64,000 bases of DNA from Mycolicibacterium sp. P9-22 (lineage in GTDB: Bacteria > Actinomycetota > Actinomycetes > Mycobacteriales > Mycobacteriaceae), in assembly GCF_008329585.1 (NCBI RefSeq), contig NZ_NPKP01000009.1, forward strand, positions 157,512-221,511, read 5' to 3'. The notes under the pieces are model-generated. The model saw only the letters and a list, made by a program, of their open reading frames with translations, had not been told where the DNA came from and ran no database searches. The position numbers and the translations under genes were made by a program. Shown here one piece after another: positions 56,914 to 64,000 of the stretch (position 1 is the stretch's first letter; every line of letters begins with the position of its first letter).

Positions 56914-59082
56914 TCACAGCATGCAGCTGACGCAACCCTCCACCTCAGTGCCCTCCAGGGCCATCTGACGCAGCCGGATGTAGTACAGCGTCTTGATTCC
57001 CTTACGCCAGGCGTAGATCTGCGCCTTGTTGACCTCGCGGGTATCGGCGGTGTCCTTGAAGAACAGCGTCAGCGACAGGCCCTGGTCCACGTGCTGGGTG
57101 GCCGCGGCGTAGGTGTCGATGATCTTCTCGTAGCCGATCTCGTACGCGTCCTGGTAGTAGTCCAGGTTGTCGTTGGTGAGGTACGGCGCCGGGTAGTAGA
57201 CCCGGCCGATCTTGCCTTCCTTGCGGATCTCGATCTTGCTGGCCACCGGGTGGATCGAGCTGGTCGAGTGGTTGATGTAGCTGATCGAACCGGTCGGCGG
57301 GACGGCCTGCAGGTTCTGGTTGTAGATGCCGTGCTTCTGCACCGACTCCTTGAGCAGCTTCCAGTCGTCCTGGGTCGGGATGTGGATGTCCGCGTCGGCG
57401 AACAGCTTTCGCACCTTGTCGGTGGCCGGCTCCCACACCTGGTCGGTGTATTTGTCGAAGAACTCACCCGAGGCGTACTTCGACTGCTCGAACCCACCGA
57501 AGCGCGAACCGCGTTCGATCGCAATGAGATTCGATGCCCGCAGTGCGTGGTAGAGCACCGTGTAGAAGTAGATGTTGGTGAAATCCACGCCCTCTTCGGA
57601 GCCGTAGTGGATCCGCTCCCGCGCCAGGTAGCCGTGCAGATTCATCTGCCCGAGGCCGATGGCGTGCGAGCTGTTGTTGCCCTGCTCGATGGAGGGCACC
57701 GACCAGATGTGGGTCTGGTCGCTCACCGCGGTGAGCGCCCGGATGGACACCTCGATGGTCTGCGCGAAGTCCGGCGAGTCCATCGCCTTGGCGATGTTCA
57801 GCGAGCCCAGGTTGCAGGAGATGTCCTTGCCCACCTTGGCGTAGGACAGATCCTCGTTGAACTCCGACGGGGTGGACACCTGCAGGATCTCCGAGCACAG
57901 GTTGCTGTGGGTGATCTTGCCGGCGATCGGGTTGGCCCGGTTCACCGTGTCCTCGTACATGATGTACGGGTAGCCGGATTCGAACTGCAGCTCGGCCAGC
58001 GTCTGGAAGAACTCGCGCGCCTTGATCTTGGTCTTGCGGATGCGCGCGTCGTCGACCATCTCGTAGTACTTCTCGGTGACCGAGATATCGGCGAACGCGA
58101 CGCCGTAGACCTTCTCGACGTCATACGGCGAGAACAGGTACATGTCCTCGTTCTTCTTGGCCAACTCGAAGGTGATGTCCGGGATCACCACGCCCAGCGA
58201 GAGCGTCTTGATCCGGATCTTCTCGTCGGCGTTCTCGCGCTTGGTGTCGAGGAACCGGTAGATGTCGGGGTGATGCGCGTGCAGGTACACCGCACCGGCG
58301 CCCTGGCGCGCGCCGAGCTGATTGGCGTAGGAGAACGAGTCCTCCAGCAGCTTCATGATCGGGATGACACCCGAGCTCTGGTTCTCTATGTTCTTGATCG
58401 GTGCGCCGTGCTCACGAATGTTGGTGAGCAGCAACGCGACTCCACCGCCGCGCTTGGACAGCTGCAGGGCTGAGTTGATGGAGCGCCCGATGGACTCCAT
58501 GTTGTCCTCGATGCGCAGCAGGAAGCAGGACACCGGTTCGCCGCGCTGCTTCTTGCCCGAATTCAGGAACGTCGGGGTGGCCGGCTGGAACCGTCCGTCG
58601 ATGATCTCGTCGACCAGCTTCTCGGCCAGCTCGGTGTCACCGGCGGCCAGCGTCAGCGCCACCATGACCACGCGGTCCTCGAAACGCTCCAGGTAGCGCT
58701 TCCCGTCGAAGGTCTTCAGCGTGTAGGACGTGTAGTACTTGAACGCGCCCAGGAAGGTCGGGAACCGGAACTTCTTGGCGAAGGCCCGGTCGATCAGCGA
58801 CTTCACGAAGTTGCGGGTGTACTGGTCGAGCACCTCGCGCTCGTAGTAGTTCTCCTTGACCAGGTAGTCGAGCTTCTCGTCCTGGTTGTGGAAGAACACC
58901 GTGTTCTGGTTGACGTGCTGCAGGAAGTACTGGTTGGCGGCTTCCCGGTCCTTGTCGAACTGGATGTTGCCGTCTTTGTCGTACAGGTTGAGCATCGCGT
59001 TGAGCGCGTGGTAGTCCGTCTCCCCCGGGAGCGCATGAGCGCCGGTGGTTACAGGCTCTGCAGCTGTGACGGTTGGTGGCAC
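56914..59082 (-). CDS. nrdE: class Ib ribonucleotide reductase large subunit NrdE
   Basis: The 722-residue catalytic subunit reduces ribonucleoside diphosphates to deoxyribonucleotides with NrdF2. Active-site features are visible: PVSCFLLRIEDNMESIG holds one of the redox cysteines, ITHSNLCSEILQ the radical cysteine region, NLGSLN the glutamate/asparagine loop, and the C-terminal EGCVSCML the cysteine pair re-reduced by NrdH. I use the GTG at 59082, preceded by GAAGGA at 6 nt; this gives the VPPTV N-terminus of the M. tuberculosis protein. It overlaps nrdI by 34 nt and is followed by an intrinsic terminator. Confidence 0.95.
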   Translation of the reverse strand: MPPTVTAAEPVTTGAHALPGETDYHALNAMLNLYDKDGNIQFDKDREAANQYFLQHVNQNTVFFHNQDEKLDYLVKENYYEREVLDQYTRNFVKSLIDRAFAKKFRFPTFLGAFKYYTSYTLKTFDGKRYLERFEDRVVMVALTLAAGDTELAEKLVDEIIDGRFQPATPTFLNSGKKQRGEPVSCFLLRIEDNMESIGRSINSALQLSKRGGGVALLLTNIREHGAPIKNIENQSSGVIPIMKLLEDSFSYANQLGARQGAGAVYLHAHHPDIYRFLDTKRENADEKIRIKTLSLGVVIPDITFELAKKNEDMYLFSPYDVEKVYGVAFADISVTEKYYEMVDDARIRKTKIKAREFFQTLAELQFESGYPYIMYEDTVNRANPIAGKITHSNLCSEILQVSTPSEFNEDLSYAKVGKDISCNLGSLNIAKAMDSPDFAQTIEVSIRALTAVSDQTHIWSVPSIEQGNNSSHAIGLGQMNLHGYLARERIHYGSEEGVDFTNIYFYTVLYHALRASNLIAIERGSRFGGFEQSKYASGEFFDKYTDQVWEPATDKVRKLFADADIHIPTQDDWKLLKESVQKHGIYNQNLQAVPPTGSISYINHSTSSIHPVASKIEIRKEGKIGRVYYPAPYLTNDNLDYYQDAYEIGYEKIIDTYAAATQHVDQGLSLTLFFKDTADTREVNKAQIYAWRKGIKTLYYIRLRQMALEGTEVEGCVSCML

Positions 59083-59501
59083 GTCTGTTCCTTCCAAAAG
59101 TCTTCCAAGCCGGCACGGACGGATTCCACGTCATCCGGGGTTCCCATGAGTTCGAAGCGGTAGAGGTAGGGCACGCCGCACTTCGCGGACACCACATTGC
59201 CTGCGTAGGCGAATTCCTCACCGAAGTTGTTGTTGCCGGCGGCGATGACGCCGCGGATCAACGACCGGTTGTGCTCGTTGTTCAAAAAAGCGATGACCTG
59301 CTTGGGGACATAGCCCCCGCTGTTGATGTCGGGGCTGACCTTGCCGCCGCCGTAGGTCGGCAGGACCAGCACGAAAGGCGCGTCCGCCTCGATACGGCCG
59401 TGCAGCGGGATCCGGGTGACCTGGTCGGCGGGAAAGCCCAGCTTCTGGACGAAGCGGTGGGTGTTCTCCGACACGCTGGAGAAGTACACGAGATGACTCA
59501 T
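59049..59501 (-). CDS. nrdI: NrdI flavodoxin-like activator of class Ib ribonucleotide reductase
   Basis: The 150-residue protein is the flavodoxin-like partner that supplies the oxidant for assembling the dimanganese-tyrosyl cofactor in NrdF. It shows the FMN-phosphate loop VYFSSVSENTHRFVQKLG (near residue 5), LPTYGGGKVSPDINSGGYVPKQV shown in part, and GNNNFGEEFAYAG near residue 90, all typical of NrdI. It lies between nrdH (33-nt gap) and nrdE (34-nt overlap) in the conserved nrdHIE order. Confidence 0.94.
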   Translation of the reverse strand: MSHLVYFSSVSENTHRFVQKLGFPADQVTRIPLHGRIEADAPFVLVLPTYGGGKVSPDINSGGYVPKQVIAFLNNEHNRSLIRGVIAAGNNNFGEEFAYAGNVVSAKCGVPYLYRFELMGTPDDVESVRAGLEDFWKEQTCHQPSQLQSL

Positions 59502-59534
59502 GGTCTCCTCCTCGCTGTCGCCGGATCCGTCGGG

Positions 59535-59780
59535 TCAGGCCGTGACGGCGGCCGTGGTGCTCGCGAGTGCCTTGATCCGATCCGGACGGAAGCCCGACCA
59601 GTGATCGTTGCCGGCGACCACGACGGGCGCCTGCAGGTAGCCGAGCGCCATGACGTAGTCGCGGGCTTCGGTGTCGAGGCTGATATCGACCTTCTCGTAG
59701 GCGATGCCCTCTTTGTCCAGCGCCTTGTAGGTGGCGTTGCACTGCACGCACGCGGGCTTGGTGTACACGGTGACGGTCAT
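59535..59780 (-). CDS. nrdH: NrdH glutaredoxin-like electron donor
   Basis: The 81-residue protein has the redox motif CVQC at residues 11-14 and the NrdH hallmark WSGFRPDRI near residue 61. It accepts electrons from thioredoxin reductase and reduces NrdE. The ATG at 59780 starts the nrdHIE operon. A leader of roughly 200 nt separates it from the NrdR boxes, longer than the leader of nrdF2. Confidence 0.94.
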   Translation of the reverse strand: MTVTVYTKPACVQCNATYKALDKEGIAYEKVDISLDTEARDYVMALGYLQAPVVVAGNDHWSGFRPDRIKALASTTAAVTA

Positions 59781-59873
59781 CTGCGGCACGGCTCCTGTGT
59801 GGTGTGGAAGGGGTTGGGCTTGTATGGGGACCGGCAACTCACCGGGTACTGCTTTCCTCTGAGTTTCAGCGGA

Positions 59874-59903
59874 CCGCGGGGCCCGGAAATTCCGGGGCCG
59901 CGG
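59874..59903 (-). promoter_or_regulatory. GC-rich imperfect hairpin in the nrdHIE leader
   Basis: CCGCGGGGCCCGG (59874-59886) and CCGGGGCCGCGG (59892-59903) can pair through outer CCGCGG and inner CCGG segments with a small internal mismatch and a 5-nt A/T loop. It lies about 95-125 nt upstream of nrdH, within the region between the NrdR boxes and the start codon. It could influence leader folding; no known riboswitch is recognised. Confidence 0.4.
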
Positions 59904-59993
59904 AACCTGAACCTATTGTCGCCGGGGGCACCGACACTCTTGCGATTCATGCTCCGCGGGCTCCTGAAGCTTTGGGGCCTCGCGGTCCGTCAG

Positions 59994-60041
59994 ACACTAC
60001 ACCTAGTGTCCGACAAACCGAAGAGATACAAGATGTTCTGA
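59994..60041. promoter_or_regulatory. tandem NrdR boxes upstream of nrdHIE
   Basis: Box 1 (59994-60009, ACACTACACCTAGTGT) is a near-perfect NrdR dyad. Box 2 (60026-60041, ATACAAGATGTTCTGA) is weaker. Their starts are 32 bp apart, the three-turn spacing that NrdR needs. The nrdF2 promoter has the same arrangement, so both loci are probably repressed together by NrdR when dATP is high. The nrdR gene is not in the window. Confidence 0.82.
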
Positions 60042-60167
60042 ACAACATTCATGGAATTCCCAGGTCGTAACCATTTGCGCGGCGCGTCCACCGGCGTGTC
60101 GCAGATCACAATCGGCTCCGTGTCGCGGCCGCCCGGCCCGGTGCCGGCGACCGGCCGACAACGAGAG

Positions 60168-60212
60168 CAGCCCCCGACGGCAATAGCAAAGCGCCATTGC
60201 CGTCGGGGGCTG
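60168..60212 (-). terminator. 17-bp stem terminator after the FMN reductase gene
   Basis: CAGCCCCCGACGGCAAT (60168-60184) and its exact reverse complement (60196-60212) enclose an 11-nt loop. On the minus strand the hairpin begins 16 nt after the reductase stop codon. A short pyrimidine stretch (CTCTCGTT) follows. It would stop readthrough into the nrdHIE control region. Confidence 0.85.
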
Positions 60213-60227
60213 TCCGGATCGGACGGT

Positions 60228-60788
60228 TCAGCTGATCTCCGCGGCCAGCTTCCCGACAATCTCACGCACGCCCGCCGCCACCTCGGCGTTCTCGCGGGGA
60301 TGCTTGTCCTCAAGCGTCTTGGACGGGATCGACAGCTTCACGTCGTCGATGACCCGCGGCCCGGCGATACCGAAGGACTTGCGGGTCTCGTCGTGCGCCC
60401 ACACCCCACCGAATCCGCCCAGTGCGGTGCCGATCACGGCCACCGGCTTGTCTTTGAGCGCGCTGTCGCCCCACGGCCGAGACAGCCAGTCGATGGCGTT
60501 CTTGAGCACACCGGGAATGGAGCCGTTGTATTCCGGGGTCACGACCAGGGCTGCCCCGGCGGCCGCGGCGGCCGCACGCAGCGCCTGCACGGGTTCTGCG
60601 ACGTCCTCGTTGTCGATGTCCTCGTTGTAATGCGGCAGCTCGCCGAGGCGGTCGAAGAGCTGCAGTGTCACGCCGTCGGGCGCCGATTCGACGGCCAGTT
60701 CGGCCAGTTGCTTGTTGATCGAGGCGGCGCGCAGGCTCCCGACGAGCACCAGCACGTTCGCCGCGGCGCTGTCCTGATTTTGGGCCAT
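60228..60788 (-). CDS. NADPH-dependent FMN reductase-type flavoprotein, Rv3054c-type
   Basis: The 186-residue protein has the flavodoxin-like fold of NADPH:FMN or quinone reductases: VLVLVGSLRAASINKQLAEL near residue 12, LVVTPEYNGSIPGVLKNAIDW near 80 (shown in part), and GTALGGFGGVWAHDETRK near 115. These residues bind FMN phosphate and the ring. It probably reduces flavin, quinone or chromate-like acceptors. It is divergent from a TetR gene, and an operator-like palindrome lies between them, so that protein probably controls it. Confidence 0.88.
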   Translation of the reverse strand: MAQNQDSAAANVLVLVGSLRAASINKQLAELAVESAPDGVTLQLFDRLGELPHYNEDIDNEDVAEPVQALRAAAAAAGAALVVTPEYNGSIPGVLKNAIDWLSRPWGDSALKDKPVAVIGTALGGFGGVWAHDETRKSFGIAGPRVIDDVKLSIPSKTLEDKHPRENAEVAAGVREIVGKLAAEIS

Positions 60789-60835
60789 GGTGATGTTCCC
60801 TTTCGCGTTCTGGGGTGATCCTCGCACAGGTTAAC

Positions 60836-60849
60836 CGGACTACAGTCCG
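60836..60849. promoter_or_regulatory. operator between the FMN reductase and TetR genes
   Basis: CGGACT (60836-60841) and AGTCCG (60844-60849) are perfect inverted repeats with a 2-bp spacer, 48 nt upstream of the reductase start and 30 nt upstream of the TetR start. Such compact dyads are typical TetR-family sites, so the adjacent regulator likely controls both directions from here. Confidence 0.65.
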
Positions 60850-60878
60850 AATAATTCCGGCTGAGTTAAAGTTCAAAG

Positions 60879-61487
60879 GTGGGCGCCCCCGACCGGCTGA
60901 ATGCACTGCCGCTGAGCAACGCCGCACCGGCCGAACGTGGCGATGCGGCGCGCAACCGCGCGCTGCTGCTCGACGCCGCGCGCAAGCTTATCGCCGAACG
61001 CGGCGCCGATGCGGTCTCCATGGACGACGTGGCCACCGCGGCAGGTGTCGGCAAGGGCACCCTGTTCCGGCGCTTCGGCAGCCGCTCGGGGTTGATGATC
61101 GTGCTGCTCGACGAGGACGAGATGATCGAGCAGCAGGCCTTCATGTTCGGCCCGCCTCCCCTGGGCCCCGGCGCACCCCCGCTGGAGCGCCTGCTGGCCT
61201 ACGGCCGCAGCCGGCTGGAGTTCGTCCACGTCCACCATGCGCTGCTCTCCGATGCCGCACGTGACCCGCACACCCGATTCAACGCACCGGCGAACCTGCA
61301 TCGCACCCATGTCCGGATGCTGCTCGAAAATGCCGGGACCACAGGTGATCTCGATGCCCAGGCCGATGCGCTCACCGCACTGCTCGACGCCGACCGGGTG
61401 GCACACGAGCTGACCGACCGCGGCAAGACCCTCGATGAACTCGGCGACGCCTGGGAGACCGTGGCGCGCAAGCTCTGCGGCACGTGA
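60879..61487 (+). CDS. TetR-family regulator, Rv3055-type
   Basis: The 202-residue protein has a TetR DNA-binding domain at about residues 22-75 (LLLDAARKLIAERGADAVSMDDVATAAG over two helices, then KGTLFRRFGSRSGLM) and a helical ligand domain. It is divergent from the FMN reductase gene across a CGGACT/AGTCCG palindrome and overlaps the polymerase gene downstream by 4 nt (GTGA). It therefore likely represses both the reductase and its own operon with the polymerase and ATPase. Confidence 0.87.
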   Translation: MGAPDRLNALPLSNAAPAERGDAARNRALLLDAARKLIAERGADAVSMDDVATAAGVGKGTLFRRFGSRSGLMIVLLDEDEMIEQQAFMFGPPPLGPGAPPLERLLAYGRSRLEFVHVHHALLSDAARDPHTRFNAPANLHRTHVRMLLENAGTTGDLDAQADALTALLDADRVAHELTDRGKTLDELGDAWETVARKLCGT

Positions 61488-62515
61488 GCGGCTGGATCCT
61501 GCATGTCGACCTGGACCAGTTCCTGGCCTCGGTCGAACTGCAGCGCCATCCCGAACTGGTCGGCCTGCCCGTCATCGTGGGCGGCAGCGGGGACCCCACC
61601 GAGGCGCGCAAGGTCGTCACCTGCGCGTCCTATGAGGCACGCGAATTCGGCGTGCACGCCGGGATGCCACTGCGCATCGCGGCCCGTAAATGCCCGGATG
61701 CCACCTTTCTACCGTCGGATCCGCAGGCCTACGACGAGGCCTCCGAACGGGTGATGGGTCTGCTGCGCGACCTCGGCCACCCGCTGGAGGTATGGGGCTG
61801 GGACGAGGCCTATCTCGGCGCCGACGTGGCCGATCCGGTCGCACTCGCCGACCGGATCCGTACCGTCGTCGCCGCCGAGACCGGGTTGTCCTGCTCGGTC
61901 GGTATCAGCGACAACAAGCAGCGCGCCAAGGTGGCCACCGGGTTCGGCAAACCCGCCGGGATCTTCGTGCTGACGGCGGACAACTGGATGGCGCTGATGG
62001 GCGACCGCCCCGTCGACGCGCTCTGGGGTGTGGGTCCCAAGACCGCGAAAAAGCTTGCCTCGATGGACATCCGGACCGTCGCCGACCTTGCCGCCACCGA
62101 TGCCACGACCCTGACCGAGACCTTCGGCCCCAGCACCGGGCTGGGGATTCTCCTGTTGTCCAAGGGCGGGGGCGACACCGAGGTCAGTTCCCAACCCTGG
62201 GTGCCGCGGTCACGCAGCCATGTGGTGACCTTCCCGCACGACCTCACCGATCGGACCGAGATGGACCGCGCCGTCGCCGATCTCGCCGCCCGGACGCTCA
62301 CCGAGATCGTCGCCGAGGGCCGCACCGTGACGCGGGTGGCGGTGACGGTGCGCACCAGCACGTTCTTCACCCGGACCAAGATCCGCAAGCTGGCCGAGCC
62401 CGGGACCGACCCGGCCGCCATCACCGCCCAGGCGCTGGCCCTGCTCGACGATTTCGAGTTGGACCGCCCCGTCCGGCTGCTGGGCGTCCGACTGGAGCTG
62501 GAGATGCCGTGCTGA
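61484..62515 (+). CDS. dinB: Y-family DNA polymerase DinB2 (DinP, Rv3056-type)
   Basis: The 343-residue polymerase carries out translesion and error-prone synthesis. Catalytic acids lie in LHVDLDQFLASVE near residue 8 and WGWDEAYLGAD near 107. The palm/fingers (about 1-165), thumb (170-240; GVGPKTAKKLASM is the HhH loop) and little-finger domain (about 245-340) are present. The C-terminus ends EMPC without an obvious beta-clamp-binding motif, as known for the mycobacterial DinB2 group. The GTG at 61484 overlaps the TetR stop. Control by that TetR rather than by LexA is suggested: I saw no LexA box. Confidence 0.9.
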   Translation: MSGWILHVDLDQFLASVELQRHPELVGLPVIVGGSGDPTEARKVVTCASYEAREFGVHAGMPLRIAARKCPDATFLPSDPQAYDEASERVMGLLRDLGHPLEVWGWDEAYLGADVADPVALADRIRTVVAAETGLSCSVGISDNKQRAKVATGFGKPAGIFVLTADNWMALMGDRPVDALWGVGPKTAKKLASMDIRTVADLAATDATTLTETFGPSTGLGILLLSKGGGDTEVSSQPWVPRSRSHVVTFPHDLTDRTEMDRAVADLAARTLTEIVAEGRTVTRVAVTVRTSTFFTRTKIRKLAEPGTDPAAITAQALALLDDFELDRPVRLLGVRLELEMPC

Positions 62516-63663
62516 GCACCGTCGCCTTCCGCGGCTACCGATCACTGCGTGACCTCGTGCTGCCCCTGGGCCCGCTGACGGTGGTCACCGGCGCCAACGG
62601 CACCGGCAAGTCCTCGGTGTACCGCGCACTGATGCTGCTCGCCGATTGCGGTCGTGGCGAAGTGATCGGCTCGCTGGCCCGCGAGGGCGGGCTGCAGTCG
62701 GTGCTGTGGGCGGGCCCCGAACAGACGGCCGGCGCCCGTCGCACCGGCACCTCGCAGGGCACCACCCGCACCCGTCCGGTATCGCTCGAACTGGGTTTCG
62801 CCTCAGACGAATTCGGCTATCTGGTCGACCTGGGATTGCCGCAGTACGCGGGGCCCCGCTCGATGTTCGGCCGCGACCCCGAGATCAAACGGGAGGCCGT
62901 GTTCGCGGGTCCCCGGCTGCGCCCGTCCGCCACCCTGGTCCGGCGGCAGGGTGATTATGCCGATGTGGCCGACGAAACCGGCCGCAGTTTCACCGAGTTG
63001 ACCAGAGCGCTGCCGGCCCATCACAGTGTCCTCGCCGAATACGCGGGCGCATTGCCGGAATTGGATGCGGTGCGTGATCGGCTGCGCGGCTGGCGGTTCT
63101 ATGACGGATTCCGGGTCGACGCCGCCGCGCCGGCCCGTCAGCCTCGCGTCGGCACCCGCACCCCGGTGCTCTCCGATGACGGCGCCGACCTGGCCGCGGC
63201 GCTGCAGACTATCATCGAGCTGGGCCACGGCGATCTCGCCCGCGCCGTCGCCGACGCGTTCGACGGCGCCACCATCTCCGTCGCGGACAACGACGGACTC
63301 TTCGAGTTGCAGCTGCGCCAGCGCGGTATGTTGCGTGCGCTGCGGCCCGCCGAGCTCTCCGACGGCACCCTGCGCTTCCTGCTGTGGGCCGCAGCGCTGT
63401 TCAGTCCCCGGCCGCCGTCACTGATGGTGCTCAACGAGCCCGAGACCTCATTGCACCCCGAACTCATCCCGCCACTGGCGGGCATGATCTGCGCGGCGGC
63501 CGCACACACACAGGTCGTGGTGGTCACCCATTCCGGCGCCATGCAGCAACGGCTGGCCGCCGAAGACGCGCTGACGGTGGAGCTCATCAAGGAATGGGGC
63601 GAAACCCGTGTCGAGGGTCAGACCATGCTGAGCGCACCGCCCTGGGACTGGGGCAAGCGCTGA
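62509..63663 (+). CDS. AAA-type ATPase, RecF/OLD-like
   Basis: The 384-residue protein (GTG at 62509, overlapping the polymerase gene by 7 nt) is an SMC/RecF-like ATPase: Walker A GANGTGKSSVYRAL near residue 25, signature LSDGTLRFLLWAA near 285, Walker B SLMVLNEPETSLHPE near 305, and the switch histidine in VVVVTHSGAM. The middle part is not a coiled coil, so it is like the short ATPases of OLD or AAA_21 type. No nuclease (TOPRIM) domain follows. Overlap with a translesion polymerase gene suggests a role in DNA damage handling, by inference. Confidence 0.85.
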   Translation: MLSTVAFRGYRSLRDLVLPLGPLTVVTGANGTGKSSVYRALMLLADCGRGEVIGSLAREGGLQSVLWAGPEQTAGARRTGTSQGTTRTRPVSLELGFASDEFGYLVDLGLPQYAGPRSMFGRDPEIKREAVFAGPRLRPSATLVRRQGDYADVADETGRSFTELTRALPAHHSVLAEYAGALPELDAVRDRLRGWRFYDGFRVDAAAPARQPRVGTRTPVLSDDGADLAAALQTIIELGHGDLARAVADAFDGATISVADNDGLFELQLRQRGMLRALRPAELSDGTLRFLLWAAALFSPRPPSLMVLNEPETSLHPELIPPLAGMICAAAAHTQVVVVTHSGAMQQRLAAEDALTVELIKEWGETRVEGQTMLSAPPWDWGKR

Positions 63664-63682
63664 ACACCTACCATCGACACCC

Positions 63683-63877
63683 ATGAGCAAGCGCATCCTG
63701 GGCACCGTCGCCGTGGCCTTCGCACTTTCGGGCTGTGCCAACGGTTCAGAACCGGCAGACACCTCCACAGTCGCCCCGGTGTCGACGACCACCACCACAA
63801 CGACCACCACGAAAACCGGATCGCCGAGTGCCCCGGAGTTCGCGCCTGCGCCGGGCGGTGACCTCGCCCCGGCCTGA
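63683..63877 (+). CDS. small threonine-rich lipoprotein
   Basis: The 64-residue protein has a lipoprotein signal (lipobox LSGC, cysteine at residue 18) and a mature part of 46 residues containing an uninterrupted run of nine threonines flanked by serine and proline. It is probably an extracellular, disordered, lipid-anchored peptide that could be O-glycosylated. TACCAT lies 8 nt before the ATG with no ribosome-binding site, so a leaderless transcript is possible. A hairpin follows the stop. Confidence 0.7.
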   Translation: MSKRILGTVAVAFALSGCANGSEPADTSTVAPVSTTTTTTTTTKTGSPSAPEFAPAPGGDLAPA

Positions 63878-63907
63878 TATGTAGATCAGTTTGTCAAGGG
63901 GCAGGGT

Positions 63908-63945
63908 GAAGCGGCGGCCACGACCGTCGCCGGGGCCGCCGCTTC
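63908..63945 (+). terminator. 12-bp stem terminator after the lipoprotein gene
   Basis: GAAGCGGCGGCC (63908-63919) and GGCCGCCGCTTC (63934-63945) are perfect complements around a 14-nt loop, 31 nt after the stop codon. No T-run follows. The remaining bases to the window end show no supported gene. Confidence 0.7.
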
Positions 63946-64000
63946 GTAGTGCCAGGTGAGTGTGTTTGTCGAGCGTGTCGTATCGACGCGTTATCAAGTC

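Noticed and set aside
56641..58473. A 610-codon plus-strand frame opposite nrdE.
   Set aside because: nrdE is certain on the other strand; the frame is rich in Val/Asp/Leu repeats typical of antisense reading.
63746..63997. A minus-strand frame at the window end.
   Set aside because: It overlaps the lipoprotein gene and terminator, and is dominated by Arg/Gly from GC-rich antisense sequence.
1..64000. tRNA, rRNA, CRISPR arrays or insertion sequences.
   Set aside because: I saw no tRNA-like TTCGANNC arm contexts with a complete cloverleaf, no regularly spaced repeats and no transposase-like proteins.

Overview
The window is high-GC actinobacterial DNA, almost certainly from a rapidly growing mycobacterium (Mycolicibacterium type). 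The gene order from position 1 to about 32.4 kb, and again from 56.9 to 62.5 kb, follows the Mycobacterium tuberculosis series Rv3032 to Rv3056 as I remember it: glucan glycosyltransferase, hexapeptide acyltransferase, PQQ-repeat lipoprotein, Rv3036c-type secreted protein, two methyltransferases, echA17, NUDIX, ABC ATPase, serB2, ctaD, fecB, adhC, nrdF2, a Baeyer-Villiger-type monooxygenase, TetR, nrdE, nrdI, nrdH, FMN reductase, TetR and the DinB2-type polymerase. I could not run an alignment, so this synteny rests on recognised protein sequences.

Extra genes interrupt that backbone. Smaller additions are an ArsR/SRPBCC pair (1.2-2.7 kb), a YczE/MocR pair (10.1-12.5 kb), and a four-gene bicupin plus molybdenum hydroxylase operon with a two-component signalling cluster (19.5-27.2 kb). 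The large one is a block of about 24.5 kb (32.5-56.9 kb) between the Rv3050c-type TetR gene and nrdE. It holds a menaquinone-reductase-like flavoprotein, two VOC proteins, and a ten-gene minus-strand catabolic operon: glutamine-synthetase-like ligase, MetX-like hydrolase, two dehydrogenases, FAD monooxygenase, NitT/TauT-type importer and TetR. After these come a GntR-controlled BMP-type nucleoside-like ABC importer with an ornithine-cyclodeaminase-like enzyme, a LysR effector domain lacking its DNA-binding part paired with a DUF5997 protein, several small envelope proteins, and a type VII secretion toxin cassette.

The toxin cassette (53.8-56.0 kb) is the best candidate for a new system. It has an EspC-like small protein carrying a YxxxD secretion signal. 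Overlapping it by 4 nt is a WXG-domain protein with a predicted PD-(D/E)XK nuclease region, followed by a 168-residue putative immunity protein.

Regulation can be read in several places. Tandem NrdR-type boxes sit 32 bp apart upstream of both nrdF2 and nrdHIE. A pair of GGTATACC operators flanks the GntR/importer divergent promoters. Palindromes precede the ArsR gene, the glutamine-synthetase-like gene and the Rv3055-type TetR gene. Strong hairpin terminators follow adhC, nrdE (with a T-run), the FMN reductase and the last lipoprotein gene. Genes are tightly packed: many same-strand neighbours overlap by 4 nt and several convergent pairs share or abut stop codons. I saw no tRNA, rRNA, CRISPR array or transposase.
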